Source: an uncultured Clostridium sp. (GTDB lineage Bacteria > Bacillota > Clostridia > TANB77 > CAG-508). Taken from it: a DNA stretch of 40,148 nt. A model generated the notes under the pieces. That model worked only from the letters and a program-made list of their open reading frames with translations, did not search any database and was not told the origin of the DNA. Where the stretch lies: NCBI GenBank assembly GCA_948468505.1, contig CAOKJE010000011.1, forward strand, positions 1 to 40,148. The letters are read 5' to 3'. Made by a program: the position numbers and the translations under genes. Of this stretch, positions 8,454 to 17,530 are shown one piece after another. Within the stretch, counting starts at the first letter, position 1. Every line of letters begins with the position of its first letter.

Positions 8454-9722
8454 ATGGATTATTTATATATACTAAGAGAAGCACTAGTATGGACCATAAC
8501 TATATTTTGGCTATACCAAATCATGGTAAGTTTATGCTCATTAGTAAAAATCAAAGACAAACCACTAAAAACAAACAAAGACCACAAATTTATGGCAATC
8601 ATACCAGCGCACAACGAAGAAGCAGTCGTTGGAAACTTAGTAGAAAGTCTAAAAAAGCAAAACTATAACAAAGAATTATATGATATCTATGTCATAGCAG
8701 ACAACTGTACAGACAACACAGCAAAAGTAGCAAAAGAAGCGGGAGCCATCGTATATGAAAGATTTAACAACAGCGAAAAAACGAAAGGCTATGCTTTAGA
8801 CTGGTTTTTACAACAAAAAATTGAAGAAGAAGCTCCTTATGATGCATTTTTTGTATTTGATGCTGACAACATAGTAGACAAAAACTTCATCAAAAACATG
8901 AACAAAAAACTATGTCAAGGAGAAGACGTAGTACAAGGATATAGAGACATCAAAAACCCAACAGACAGTTGGATAACAGCAGGATATGCCATCTTTTACT
9001 GGACCATGCACAGATTTTATCACTTAGCAAGATACAACCTAGGACTATCACCATTACTAAACGGAACAGGATTTATGGTAAGATTTGATGTAATCAAGCC
9101 AGAAGGTGGATTAAAAACAGTAACCCTAACAGAAGACATAGAATTTTCTTTAAAAAGAATTATCAAAGGAAAAAAACTTGGTTGGGCAACAGATGCTATT
9201 TGTTATGACGAGCAACCCGTAGGATTCAAACAAAGTTGGTCACAAAGAAGTAGATGGACAGTAGGACACATGCAATGTATCAAAGAATATACCAAGCAAC
9301 TAGCAGTTGCTGCCAAAGAAAATAAAACCATGATGAACTTTGATGGATTTTTATACATCGTAGGAAGTATCCCTATGTTTATCATAACCCTAATTTTACT
9401 TGCCACCAACTTTTTAATGTATGCTGGAAATGGCATGACAGAAATGGAACTAGTAATCAATATTTTAAGATATTTAGTACCAACCTTTCTATTACCAATT
9501 GGAACAGCAGTAATCGTAATGCTATTAGATAGAAGACCAATCACACCAATGTTAAAAGGATTAGCATGTTATCCACTATTTATGGGATCTTGGTTATTAA
9601 TCAATTTCAAATGTCTATTTAAAAGAGAAACAACATGGGAAAAAATCGATCACGTAAGAAATATTAAAATTGGTGGAGACATAGAAGAAGAGCAACCAGT
9701 GCAAATATTAGAAAAAGTTTAA
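8454..9722 (+). CDS. Membrane-bound family 2 glycosyltransferase
   Basis: A 422-residue processive-type GT2 enzyme. An N-terminal membrane segment is followed by a GT-A domain with AIIPAHNEEAVVG, a DxD-like FVFDADNIVD, an acceptor-site TLTEDIEFSL and a QxxRW-type QRSRWTVGH. Two or three membrane segments lie at about residues 300-390. This order is typical of NodC/cellulose-synthase-like enzymes that polymerise sugars across the membrane. The exact sugar is not readable. ATG 8454 follows AAAGGAAGG. It has its own promoter and appears monocistronic. No in-frame CGG. Confidence 0.88.
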   Translation: MDYLYILREALVWTITIFWLYQIMVSLCSLVKIKDKPLKTNKDHKFMAIIPAHNEEAVVGNLVESLKKQNYNKELYDIYVIADNCTDNTAKVAKEAGAIVYERFNNSEKTKGYALDWFLQQKIEEEAPYDAFFVFDADNIVDKNFIKNMNKKLCQGEDVVQGYRDIKNPTDSWITAGYAIFYWTMHRFYHLARYNLGLSPLLNGTGFMVRFDVIKPEGGLKTVTLTEDIEFSLKRIIKGKKLGWATDAICYDEQPVGFKQSWSQRSRWTVGHMQCIKEYTKQLAVAAKENKTMMNFDGFLYIVGSIPMFIITLILLATNFLMYAGNGMTEMELVINILRYLVPTFLLPIGTAVIVMLLDRRPITPMLKGLACYPLFMGSWLLINFKCLFKRETTWEKIDHVRNIKIGGDIEEEQPVQILEKV

Positions 9723-9739
9723 AAAAATATAAAAAAAGC

Positions 9740-9768
9740 TTGCATTTCTACCAAAAATTGGGTATAAT
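9740..9768 (+). promoter_or_regulatory. Promoter of the rimP-nusA-infB operon
   Basis: TTGCAT at 9740-9745, a 17-base spacer and TATAAT at 9763-9768, about 120 bases before rimP, leaving a leader with a strong hairpin. Confidence 0.7.
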
Positions 9769-9792
9769 AAAGCAAGAAACATAAAAAACTAG

Positions 9793-9819
9793 CAAGAGTG
9801 GGAACAAATCCCACTCTTG
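9793..9819 (+). promoter_or_regulatory. Leader hairpin upstream of rimP
   Basis: An 11-base perfect stem (CAAGAGTGGGA with TCCCACTCTTG) closes the loop ACAAA. It lacks a T run, so it is more likely a leader structure than a terminator. A link to NusA autoregulation is a guess. Confidence 0.5.
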
Positions 9820-9886
9820 ATTGCTGAAATAGGGGTTTTAAGGATTATCAAGCTAAAAGCAACACCTTAATCCCAGAGGAGGGAAA

Positions 9887-10364
9887 ATGGCAAATATAGA
9901 AGAAAGAGTAGAAAAACTACTAAAACCAACCATAGAAAAAATAGGATATGAGCTTTATGATGTAGAATATGCCAAAGAAGGAAAAAACTATTTTTTACGA
10001 ATCTTTATTGACAAACCAGAAGGAATAGACCTAAACGATTGCGAAAAAGTAAATGACGCTATAAACGATATACTAGACGAAGCTGACTACATAAAAGAGC
10101 AATACTTTTTAGAAGTATCGTCACCAGGAATTGAAAAAATCTTAAAAAAAGATAAACACTTAGAACAAAACAAAGGCCAAGAAATCCAAATCAAATTATT
10201 TCAAAAAGACCAAGAAGGAAAAAAAGAATACCAAGGGACTTTAAAGGACTTTCAAGAAACAACAATAACAATTATAATAAAAGACGAAGAGCGGTAAAGA
10301 CATAAAAGAAAAAGAAATGGAACGCAAAAACATAGCACAAATAAAAACAATATATCATTGGTAA
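9887..10364 (+). CDS. rimP: Ribosome maturation factor RimP, one CGG +1 shift near the end
   Basis: RimP helps assemble the 30S subunit and normally precedes nusA, as here. The signatures are YELYDVEYAKEG, LRIFIDKPEGIDLNDCEKV and YFLEVSSPGIEKIL. ATG 9887 follows CAGAGGAGGG. Frame zero ends IIIKDEER-stop at 10297. Codon 136 is CGG (10292-10294) and is followed at once by TAA. The +1 frame continues with GKDIKEKEMERKNIAQIKTIYHW and stops at 10364, just before the nusA ribosome site. The restored tail matches the usual RimP C-terminus (an I-x-K-I/V-x-x-x-Y-x-W/F ending) and the usual length of about 155 residues. Confidence 0.93.
10292..10295 (+). other. CGGT recoding site in rimP (Gly136)
   Basis: GAG-CGG-TAA: a stop follows directly in frame zero. 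The +1 frame gives GGT and the normal 22-residue C-terminal tail. Confidence 0.88.
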
Positions 10365-10382
10365 AGGGAGGAATTAGAAAAA

Positions 10383-11510
10383 ATGAAGAAAGAAGCAATT
10401 GATAACAAAGAACTAATATTAGCACTAGAGGAATTAGAAAAAGAAAAAGGAATTAAAAAGGAGTATTTATTAGAATCTATTGAAACAGCATTAGTAACCG
10501 CTTACAAAAGAAACTTTGATTCATTAGAAAACGTAAAAGTGCAAATGGACCAAAAAACAGGAGCAACTCATATATACTCTTTAAAAGAAGTAGTAAAAAG
10601 AGTAATGGACCAAGAAACACAAATAAACTTAAAAGAAGCACAAAAAATTAATCCTGATTTTAAAGAAGGAGATATCGTAGAAACAGAAATTGTACCAAGA
10701 GACTTTGGTAGAATTGCGGCACAAACAGCCAAACAAGTAATCATTCAAAAATTAAGAGAAGCAGAAAGAGAAATCGTATACACCGAATTCAATGACAGAA
10801 AAGGAGAAATCGTATCAGGACTAATACAAAAAGCAGACAGAAGCATTGTCGTAATGGACTTAGGAAAATTAGAGGGAGTGATGCCTGCCAAAGAGCAAAT
10901 TCCAACAGAAAATTACCATGTAAACGACAAAATAAAAGGCTATGTATTAGATGTAGAAAAAGGTGCAAAAGGTGCTCCACAAGTAATTGTATCTAGAAGC
11001 CATCCAGATTTTGTAAGAAAACTATTAGAATTTGAAATACCAGAAATTTATGAAGGTGTTATCGAAATAAAAAGCGTATCAAGAGACCCAGGCTATAGAA
11101 GCAAAGTAGCTGTATATTCACCAGATCCAAACATTGATCCAGTAGGTTCTTGTGTTGGGCAAAAGGGAGTTAGAATTCAAAATGTAATCAATGAATTAAA
11201 TGGTGAAAAAATAGATGTCATTGAATGGAATGAAGACCCATCTATCTACATTGCATCAAGCCTATTACCTGCTAAAATACTAGCAGCTGACATCAAAGAA
11301 GAAGAAAAATTTGCACAAGTAATTGTTCCAGACGACCAACTATCATTAGCGATAGGAAAATCTGGTCAAAATGCAAGACTAGCGGCAAGACTAACCAATT
11401 GGAAAATAGATATAAAATCAGAAACACAATTTAGACAAATGTTAATGGAAGGGCAAAACGAAGAAGTAATAGAAGAAGCAGAAGAACAAGAAACACCAAA
11501 TGAAACATAA
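10383..11510 (+). CDS. nusA: Transcription termination/antitermination protein NusA
   Basis: NusA binds RNA polymerase and nascent RNA and controls pausing, termination and antitermination. Domains in order: an N-terminal polymerase-binding domain (1 to about 130), S1 (GEIVSGLIQKADRSIVVMDLG), KH1 (DPNIDPVGSCVGQKGVRIQ) and KH2 (LSLAIGKSGQNARLAARLTNW), then a short acidic tail. At 375 residues it is the usual Firmicute size. ATG 10383 follows AAAGGGAGGAATT. It lies 18 bases after the full rimP gene, as expected for the operon. No in-frame CGG. Confidence 0.97.
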   Translation: MKKEAIDNKELILALEELEKEKGIKKEYLLESIETALVTAYKRNFDSLENVKVQMDQKTGATHIYSLKEVVKRVMDQETQINLKEAQKINPDFKEGDIVETEIVPRDFGRIAAQTAKQVIIQKLREAEREIVYTEFNDRKGEIVSGLIQKADRSIVVMDLGKLEGVMPAKEQIPTENYHVNDKIKGYVLDVEKGAKGAPQVIVSRSHPDFVRKLLEFEIPEIYEGVIEIKSVSRDPGYRSKVAVYSPDPNIDPVGSCVGQKGVRIQNVINELNGEKIDVIEWNEDPSIYIASSLLPAKILAADIKEEEKFAQVIVPDDQLSLAIGKSGQNARLAARLTNWKIDIKSETQFRQMLMEGQNEEVIEEAEEQETPNET

Positions 11511-11591
11511 TCGAAAGTAACAAACATAAAATAAAAGAAGGACACGTAAAAAACAGTAATATCTCCTTCAAAACAAGAAAGGAAATGCAGA

Positions 11592-11855
11592 ATGAAAAAA
11601 GCAATACCACAAAGAACCTGTATGGGTTGTAATACCAAAAAAGACAAAAAAGAATTAATTCGAATTGTAAAAAACAAAGAAAACGAAATAAGCATTGACA
11701 AAACAGGGAAACAAGAAGGCAGAGGTGCATACATTTGTCAAGACGCGAAATGCTTAGAAAAAGTAATAAAATCAAAGCGATTAGAAAAAGTATTAGAAAT
11801 TAAAATAACACAAGAAATTTATGAAGATTTAAGAGGTGTCATTCTTGAAAAATAA
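11592..11855 (+). CDS. ylxR: YlxR family RNA-binding protein
   Basis: An 87-residue YlxR (DUF448) protein. This family lies between nusA and infB in Firmicutes and has been linked to RNase P RNA binding and transcription control. The signatures are PQRTCMGCNTKKDKKELIRIV and QEGRGAYICQDAKCLEKV, with the conserved GRGAY(I/L)C motif and paired cysteines. ATG 11592 follows AAAGGAAATG. It overlaps the next gene by 11 bases, so the two are probably translationally coupled. Confidence 0.92.
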   Translation: MKKAIPQRTCMGCNTKKDKKELIRIVKNKENEISIDKTGKQEGRGAYICQDAKCLEKVIKSKRLEKVLEIKITQEIYEDLRGVILEK

Positions 11856-12162
11856 AATATTAGGTTTAATTGGATTAGCGACAAGAGCTGGAGAAGTTTG
11901 TTTTGGAGCAGATAGCGTAGAGCAAGAAATAAAAAAGAAAAAAGTACAATTAATTATTGTTGCAACAGACGCATCAAATAGAACCAAGGAAAAATTTCAA
12001 GCTTTCAGTAAGATGCATGAAGTGCCAATTATAATAGAGGGGGAAATCGAAATTTTAAGCAAAGCAATAGGAAAGTCCAATAAAGCAATTATTGGAATAA
12101 AAAATAAAAACATAGCAAAAGAAGTAATGAAAATAAAAAATGGGGGTGAATGTATTGGGTAA
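11845..12162 (+). CDS. ylxQ: L7Ae/L30e/S12e family ribosomal-type RNA-binding protein (YlxQ)
   Basis: A 105-residue L7Ae-superfamily protein that probably binds kink-turn RNA. Signatures are [36 protein letters not shown] and the late [18 protein letters not shown] chose TTG 11845 because AGAGGTG ends six bases before it; GTG 11836 would lie inside that ribosome site. It sits between ylxR and infB as in Bacillus and overlaps infB by 8 bases. Confidence 0.9.
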   Translation: MKNKILGLIGLATRAGEVCFGADSVEQEIKKKKVQLIIVATDASNRTKEKFQAFSKMHEVPIIIEGEIEILSKAIGKSNKAIIGIKNKNIAKEVMKIKNGGECIG

Positions 12163-15040
12163 GGTTAAAATACATGAAATAGCAAAAAAAATAGGCTTAG
12201 CCAGTAAAGAAGTGTTAGAAATAGCAAAAAAATTAAAAATAGAAACAAAAAGTCACATGAGTAGTGTAACAGAAGAAGAGGCAAAACAAATCGAAAATAT
12301 GCTTACAAAAAAAGCTACCAAAAAAGAAGAAAATAAAAAGGAAAAAGCACCAGTTATTATTAGAAGAGAAGTTATTATAGCTGGGGAAGAACCAGAAGAA
12401 AAGAAAAAAGAAGTCGTAAAAAAAGAAGAAAAAGGTTTTGTAGAAAGAAAACAAAACAAAGATTATAATATTGTATATCGTAATAAACCAAATAAACCAA
12501 TGACGGTTAGTGAATTATTTGGTCTTAAAAAAGAGGAGTCAAAACAAGAAGAACAAGTTAAAAAAGAAGAAATAAAAGAGGAAGTAAAACAAGAAGTTAA
12601 AGAAGAAATTAAAGAAGTAGTAAAAGAAGAAAAACAAGAGCAAGAAAAGAAACAAGAACCTGTAACCAAAAAAGAAGCACAGCCACAACCAGCAGCCAAT
12701 GTAGAAAATAAAACAGTGCAAAACCAAAGACCATTTAAACAACAAAATCGTGACAATAGAAATCATAATCACAATGGTAACAATTATAACAACAACAGAA
12801 ATAGAAATCCAAATAACGCTGGAAATCAAAATAATTTTAGGAATAATAATTTCAATAAAAACCATAATAATGATAACCGAGGACAATACAACAACAACCG
12901 CTTTAATAACAACCGAAATAGCAACGATAGATTTGGAAAAAGACCATTAGACGAAAAAGGAATTGAAAAAAATATCAAAAACATCATGTCTGTAGAAACT
13001 GGTGAAAAAGAAAGTGTAAGAGAATATAACAGAGGGCAAGACAAACAAAGAAACAACCGTTATGACGAAACCAAAAACAAGAAAAACAAAACCAGAAGAA
13101 ACAGTAACGACAGCAATTTTGACGAAGGAAAACTAAAAACCTTAAAGCAAGCTAACCGTTTATCCAATATGTTTGATGAGCAAGATGGTGGAATGTTAGA
13201 CTACTATGACCTAACAACAGAACGTGGAAGAAGAGGAAAAAGAAGAAATAATAAAAACCAAGAAGAAAGAACCAAGCAAAAAATATTCCAATTAACAGAA
13301 ATTGAAATTCCAGAAAGTATTACCGTAAAAGACTTTGCTGCTGAAATGAAAAAAACAACAGCAGAAGTTATCAAAAAATTATTGGGATATGGAATTATGG
13401 CGTCTATCAACAATGAAGTAGACTTTGATACAGCCTACTTAATTGCACAAGAATTTGGCATCAATGCAACCAAAAAAGAAACTGTAACAGAAGAAGATAT
13501 CCTATTTGACGACTCAATCGATACAGAAGAAGAACTAGAAACAAGACCACCAGTTATCGTTGTAATGGGGCACGTAGACCATGGAAAAACTTCACTATTA
13601 GATGCTGTTAGAAAAACCAATGTAATTGAAGGAGAAGCAGGAGGAATTACCCAAGCAATTGGTGCTTATAAAGTAAAAGTAAAAGATAGAGAAATAACCT
13701 TCCTAGACACCCCAGGACACGAGGCATTTACTGCTATGAGAGCAAGAGGGGCGCAAGTAACAGATATTGCCATTTTAGTAGTAGCAGCAAACGATGGAGT
13801 AAAACCACAAACAGTAGAAGCCATCAACCATGCAAAATCAGCTGAAATTCCAATCATCGTAGCAGTTAATAAAATGGACTTACCAGATGCTAACCTAGAT
13901 AAAGTAAAACAAGAATTAATGGCTTACGAATTAGTACCAGAAGAATGGGGTGGAGATACCATCTTTGTTCCAATCTCTGCAAAGAAAAACGAAAATATTG
14001 ACCAATTATTAGAAATGGTATTATTAGAAGCAGATGTATTAGAATTAAAAGCAAATCCTAATAAACAAGCAAAAGGAACTGTAATAGAAGCAAGACTTGA
14101 CAAAGCAAAAGGTGCCATTGCTACTATGTTAGTACAAAGAGGAACCCTAGATGTAGGAGACACTATCGTAGTAGGCTCTTCTATTGGTAGAATTAGAGCC
14201 ATGAAAGACGACAAAGGTAAAACCGTAAAGATGGCAGGACCATCAACCCCAGTAGAAATCATGGGATTAACAGAAGTGCCATCAGCAGGAGATACCTTCT
14301 ATGAAGTAAAAAATGAGAAAATGGCAAAACACTTAATTGAAAAAAGAAAACATCAAGAAAGAGAAAAAGCAATCAACGCCAATACCAAAGTAACCTTAGA
14401 CAACTTATTTAGTCAAATGGAAGAAGGAAAACTAAAAGTACTAAACCTAATTGTCAAAGCAGATGTGCAAGGTTCTGTAGAAGCGGTAAAACAATCCTTA
14501 GAAAAACTAGAAAACGAAGAAGTAAGAGTAAAAGTAATTCACGCAGCAGCAGGAGCTGTCAATCAAACTGACGTAACCTTAGCAAAAGTATCCAATGCGA
14601 TTATCATTGCCTTTAATGTAAGACCAGACAACATGGCAAAAGAAATGGCAGAAAAAGACGAAGTAGAAATCAAGCAATATTCTATCATTTACCAAGCAAT
14701 CGAGGATGTAGAAGCAGCTATGAAAGGAATGTTAGACCCAGAATTTGAAGAAAAAGTAATAGGAAATGTAGAAGTAAGACAAACCTTTAAAATATCAAAC
14801 GTTGGAACTATTGCTGGAGCTTATGTTCTTTCTGGAAAAGTAGAAAGAAATGCTGGTGTTAGGGTTATTCGTGAAAACGTAGTCATTCATGATGGGCATT
14901 TAGCAACGTTAAAAAGATTTAAGGATGAAGTAAAAGAAGTTGGAAAAGGATTTGAATGTGGTATCCAAATTGAGAACTACAATGACATAAAAGAAGGAGA
15001 CATGATTGAAGTATATGTCATGGAGGAAATTAAAAGATAG
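12155..15040 (+). CDS. infB: Translation initiation factor IF-2
   Basis: IF-2 is the GTPase that brings initiator tRNA to the 30S subunit. The start [22 protein letters not shown] is the N-terminal IF-2N fold. A long Lys/Glu region and then an Asn/Arg-rich region (about residues 195-270) follow, then a second IF-2N-like fold and the G domain, with [17 protein letters not shown] near residue 470, [18 protein letters not shown] and [11 protein letters not shown]. Domains II to IV complete 961 residues. I chose TTG 12155 because GGGGGTG lies six bases upstream and family members begin at MGKVKI; ATG 12140 would precede that site. The Asn-rich linker is longer than usual. No in-frame CGG in 961 codons. 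Confidence 0.97.
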   Translation: MGKVKIHEIAKKIGLASKEVLEIAKKLKIETKSHMSSVTEEEAKQIENMLTKKATKKEENKKEKAPVIIRREVIIAGEEPEEKKKEVVKKEEKGFVERKQNKDYNIVYRNKPNKPMTVSELFGLKKEESKQEEQVKKEEIKEEVKQEVKEEIKEVVKEEKQEQEKKQEPVTKKEAQPQPAANVENKTVQNQRPFKQQNRDNRNHNHNGNNYNNNRNRNPNNAGNQNNFRNNNFNKNHNNDNRGQYNNNRFNNNRNSNDRFGKRPLDEKGIEKNIKNIMSVETGEKESVREYNRGQDKQRNNRYDETKNKKNKTRRNSNDSNFDEGKLKTLKQANRLSNMFDEQDGGMLDYYDLTTERGRRGKRRNNKNQEERTKQKIFQLTEIEIPESITVKDFAAEMKKTTAEVIKKLLGYGIMASINNEVDFDTAYLIAQEFGINATKKETVTEEDILFDDSIDTEEELETRPPVIVVMGHVDHGKTSLLDAVRKTNVIEGEAGGITQAIGAYKVKVKDREITFLDTPGHEAFTAMRARGAQVTDIAILVVAANDGVKPQTVEAINHAKSAEIPIIVAVNKMDLPDANLDKVKQELMAYELVPEEWGGDTIFVPISAKKNENIDQLLEMVLLEADVLELKANPNKQAKGTVIEARLDKAKGAIATMLVQRGTLDVGDTIVVGSSIGRIRAMKDDKGKTVKMAGPSTPVEIMGLTEVPSAGDTFYEVKNEKMAKHLIEKRKHQEREKAINANTKVTLDNLFSQMEEGKLKVLNLIVKADVQGSVEAVKQSLEKLENEEVRVKVIHAAAGAVNQTDVTLAKVSNAIIIAFNVRPDNMAKEMAEKDEVEIKQYSIIYQAIEDVEAAMKGMLDPEFEEKVIGNVEVRQTFKISNVGTIAGAYVLSGKVERNAGVRVIRENVVIHDGHLATLKRFKDEVKEVGKGFECGIQIENYNDIKEGDMIEVYVMEEIKR

Positions 15041-15276
15041 GGATTTAGGGGACGTTCCTTAAAATCCCTGTTTTGGGGACTAGGGGGACAGTCCTCAAAA
15101 CTATAATAATAAAAAATAATAATTAAAATAAAAGTTTATCGTTCAAGCTAATTTCTAACTCAATTACTTTCAATCAAAACTTTTATTTTAATTACTATTT
15201 TTTATAATAAGTAGCTAACAAGGACTGTCCCCTTAGTCCCTAAAAGGGGGATTTTAAGGAACGTCCCCTAAATCCC
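15040..15276. repeat. 237-bp nested palindromic element between infB and rbfA
   Basis: Outer arms 15040-15095 and 15221-15276 (56 bp) are inverted copies with about five mismatches. Inner arms near 15103-15135 and 15178-15212, A+T-rich, are again inverted. The outer arms carry GGGGACGTTCC and GGGGACAGTCC motifs. It contains no gene. It looks like a MITE- or REP-type insertion, and its transcript would fold into a long hairpin inside the operon. Confidence 0.8.
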
Positions 15277-15293
15277 CGAAGGAGGAAAAAGAA

Positions 15294-15653
15294 ATGCCAG
15301 AAAATCAAACAAGACTAGGTCGTATCGAGGAAGAATACAAAAAAGAGCTTAGCCATATTATTGGTTATGAACTAAAAAATCCCAATGTAACTGGTTTAAT
15401 TAGTGTAACCAAAGTAAAGGTTACCAATGATTTGAAATTTGCTAAAGTTTATGTAAGCATTTTAAATGCAAAAAATGTAAAAGAAACGATAGCTGGACTA
15501 AAAAAATCTTCTGGTTTTATTAGAAGTGAATTGGCAAGGCGTGTGAACTTAAGAAATACACCTGAGCTTATTTTTGAACTAGATGATTCTTTAGAATATG
15601 GGGCAAGGATTGATAGTATTTTGAAAGACATCATGCCAAAAAAGGAGGACTAA
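15294..15653 (+). CDS. rbfA: Ribosome-binding factor A
   Basis: RbfA binds the 30S subunit during late 16S rRNA processing and cold adaptation. The 119-residue protein has the RbfA KH-like fold, with RLGRIEEEYKKELSHIIGYEL, GLISVTKVKVTNDLKFAKVYVSIL and ELIFELDDSLEYGARID. ATG 15294 follows GAAGGAGGAAAAAG, which lies immediately outside the palindromic element, so the insertion left the ribosome site intact. It is followed by nrnA after 4 bases. Confidence 0.96.
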   Translation: MPENQTRLGRIEEEYKKELSHIIGYELKNPNVTGLISVTKVKVTNDLKFAKVYVSILNAKNVKETIAGLKKSSGFIRSELARRVNLRNTPELIFELDDSLEYGARIDSILKDIMPKKED

Positions 15654-15657
15654 AAAT

Positions 15658-16616
15658 ATGACCTTAGATGAAATTTTAAAAGAAATAAAGCAAGCCCAGA
15701 CAATTGCAATTTTAACACATGAGTCACCAGATGGAGATGCTATGGGAAGTAGTTTAGCAATGAAATTTATTGTAGAAGCATTAGGAAAAGAGGCAGATGT
15801 AATCATTCCAGAATATCCAAGTTGTTTTGAATTCTTGCCAGGTGCTCAGCAAATTGAGGAAGAAACTAAAATTCAAAATTATGATTTAGCTATTTCGGTA
15901 GATTGTGCAACTTTAAAAAGAATGGCTAAAAATGAATATTTTGAAAATGCGAAAAAAACTATAGTAATAGACCATCATGGAAGTAACAACATGTACCGGA
16001 GACCTAAACTATGTCAATCCAGTATCACCAGCTTGCTGTGAAATTTTAGTAGGATTAACAGAATACTTTGGAATTTCTATTTCAAAAGAGATGGGAACTT
16101 GTATTATGACAGGAATTATAACAGACACGGGAGGCTTTCGTTACATGGGAGTTACACCAGATACTTTTGAATACACAGCAGACTTACTTCGTTTAGGAGT
16201 AGATATTCCAGATATTTATAAAAGAACGATGGGAACGAAAACAAAGGCAAATTTTGAATTAACCAAAAGAATAATTGATAGAATGGAGTTATTAGAAGAT
16301 GGTAAGGTAGCATTTTCTTATATGAATACCAAGGACGAAGAAGAAGTAAATGCTAAGCCTCGGAGACCATGAAGGGCTTGTAAATATCGGTAAAGATATT
16401 GAAGGTGTTTTGGTATCAATCTTTATCAGACAAAAGGACAACGAGGAGGTTTACAAAGTATCTTTACGTGCTGAGGATGGAATCAATGTAGCTGACATAT
16501 GTTTACTTTTTGGTGGCGGGGGTCATGCAAGAGCAGCAGGAGCCTTGATACAAGGAAGTATAGAACAAGTAAAAGAAAAATTAATGAAAGAAATAAAAAA
16601 ATGGATGGAATCATAA
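15658..16616 (+). CDS. nrnA: DHH-family bifunctional oligoribonuclease/pAp phosphatase (NrnA type), two CGG +1 shifts
   Basis: NrnA degrades very short RNAs and 3'-phosphoadenosine 5'-phosphate. The DHH domain shows THESPDGDAMGSSLAM, SVDCAT and VIDHHGSNN; the C-terminal DHHA1 domain ends with CLLFGGGGHARAAGALI. ATG 15658 lies 4 bases after rbfA. Codon 114 is CGG (15997-15999); the +1 frame gives NNMYGDLNYVNPVSPACCEIL. Codon 235 is CGG (16361-16363); the +1 frame gives VNAKPGDHEGLVNIGKDIEGV. The fused protein has 318 residues, the normal length. Frame zero without shifts would lose the catalytic DHHA1 half. It overlaps truB by 16 bases. Confidence 0.92.
15997..16000 (+). other. CGGA recoding site 1 in nrnA (Gly114)
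   Basis: TAC-CGG-A shortly after the DHHGSNN motif. The +1 frame gives GGA and continues DLNYVNPVSPACCEIL. Confidence 0.92.
16361..16364 (+). other. CGGA recoding site 2 in nrnA (Gly235)
   Basis: CCT-CGG-A; frame zero stops at TGA three codons later. The +1 frame gives GGA and the DHHA1 domain. Confidence 0.92.
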
Positions 16617-17462
16617 TAATTAATAAACCTAAAAATTGTACTTCTCATGATTTAGTACATAAAGCAAAAAAAATAACAGGAAAAAAAGTGGGACATACGG
16701 GAACCTTAGATCCAATGGCAACAGGTGTGTTGCCATTATTAATAGGAAAAGGAACGTTGTGTTCTAAGTATTTAATCAATCATGACAAAATTTACGAGGT
16801 TCAATTAACACTTGGCGTAAAAACTGATACAGCAGATATAGAAGGTTCAATACTAGAAAAAAAAGAAGTGAGCCCCAATATTATAAGACAAGAAAAAGTA
16901 GAACAGGTTCTAGAAACCTTTTTAGGGAAACAAAAACAAATACCACCAATCTATTCTGCTATCAAAGTTAAGGGAAAAAAACTATATGAATATGCAAGAC
17001 AAGGAAAAACGGTGGAGATTGAACCAAGAGAAATTGAAATTTATGATATAAAACTTTTAACCATAAAGGAAGAACAAAAACAAATTGAATTTCAAGTACA
17101 TTGCTCAAAAGGGACTTATATTAGAAGCTTGTGCGAGGATATAGCAAAAAAATTAGGAACTGTCCGGCTGTATGACGGCTTTAAACCGAATTCAAGTAGG
17201 AGATTTTTTGCTATCCCAAGCAATTACAATAGAGCAATTAGAGGAACAAGGAAAGGCTGTTTCTTATTTTACCATTGAAAAAATATTTGAAGAAAAACCA
17301 GCAATAGAACTTATATCCAAAAGATTGCAACCTTTTATAAATGGTGTTAAATTAACTTTTAAAAAGCCAAATGGTGTGTATCGCATTTATTGCGAAAATC
17401 AATTTATTGGAATAGGAATAGTGGAAAATGAATTTTTAAAAAGAGATATTGTGCTTGACTAA
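16601..17462 (+). CDS. truB: tRNA pseudouridine-55 synthase TruB, one CGG +1 shift
   Basis: TruB makes pseudouridine 55 in the T-loop of tRNAs. The catalytic aspartate lies in GHTGTLDPMATGVLPLLIG; IPPIYSAIKVKGKKLYEYAR and CSKGTYIRSLCEDIA are further family motifs. ATG 16601 begins MDGIIIINKPKNCTSHDLV inside the end of nrnA, indicating coupling. Codon 189 is CGG (17165-17167). Frame zero runs on in a nonsense C-terminus to 17278; the +1 frame gives the conserved LGTVGCMTALNRIQVGDF and then the C-terminal PUA-like region, for 286 residues. This case matters because frame zero stays open for another 37 codons yet does not match the family. Confidence 0.93.
17165..17168 (+). other. CGGC recoding site in truB (Gly189)
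   Basis: GTC-CGG-C. The +1 frame gives GGC and restores CMTALNRIQVGDF. The zero frame is open but unrelated to the family. Confidence 0.9.
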
Positions 17463-17481
17463 TTGCAATAAGGAATAAAAT

Positions 17482-17530
17482 AAAATCACCTTCATATACT
17501 TAAAATAAAAGAAAAGAAGGTGATTTTTTT
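17482..17530 (+). terminator. Terminator-like hairpin that also covers the next ribosome site
   Basis: AAAATCACCTTC (17482-17493) pairs with GAAGGTGATTTT (17516-17527) across a 22-base loop and is followed by T residues. The 3' arm holds GAAGGTG, the likely ribosome site for TTG 17529, so the same hairpin may end truB transcripts or hide the next start. Confidence 0.6.

Noticed and set aside
12233..12886. Long antisense open frames opposite infB, rich in Phe
   Set aside because: They are shadows of the Lys/Glu/Asn-rich IF-2 linker and have no start signals or family traits.
16509..16512. GGCGGGGG run in nrnA as a possible site
   Set aside because: The CGG is out of frame (GGC GGG GGT), and FGGGGHA is the expected DHHA1 motif.
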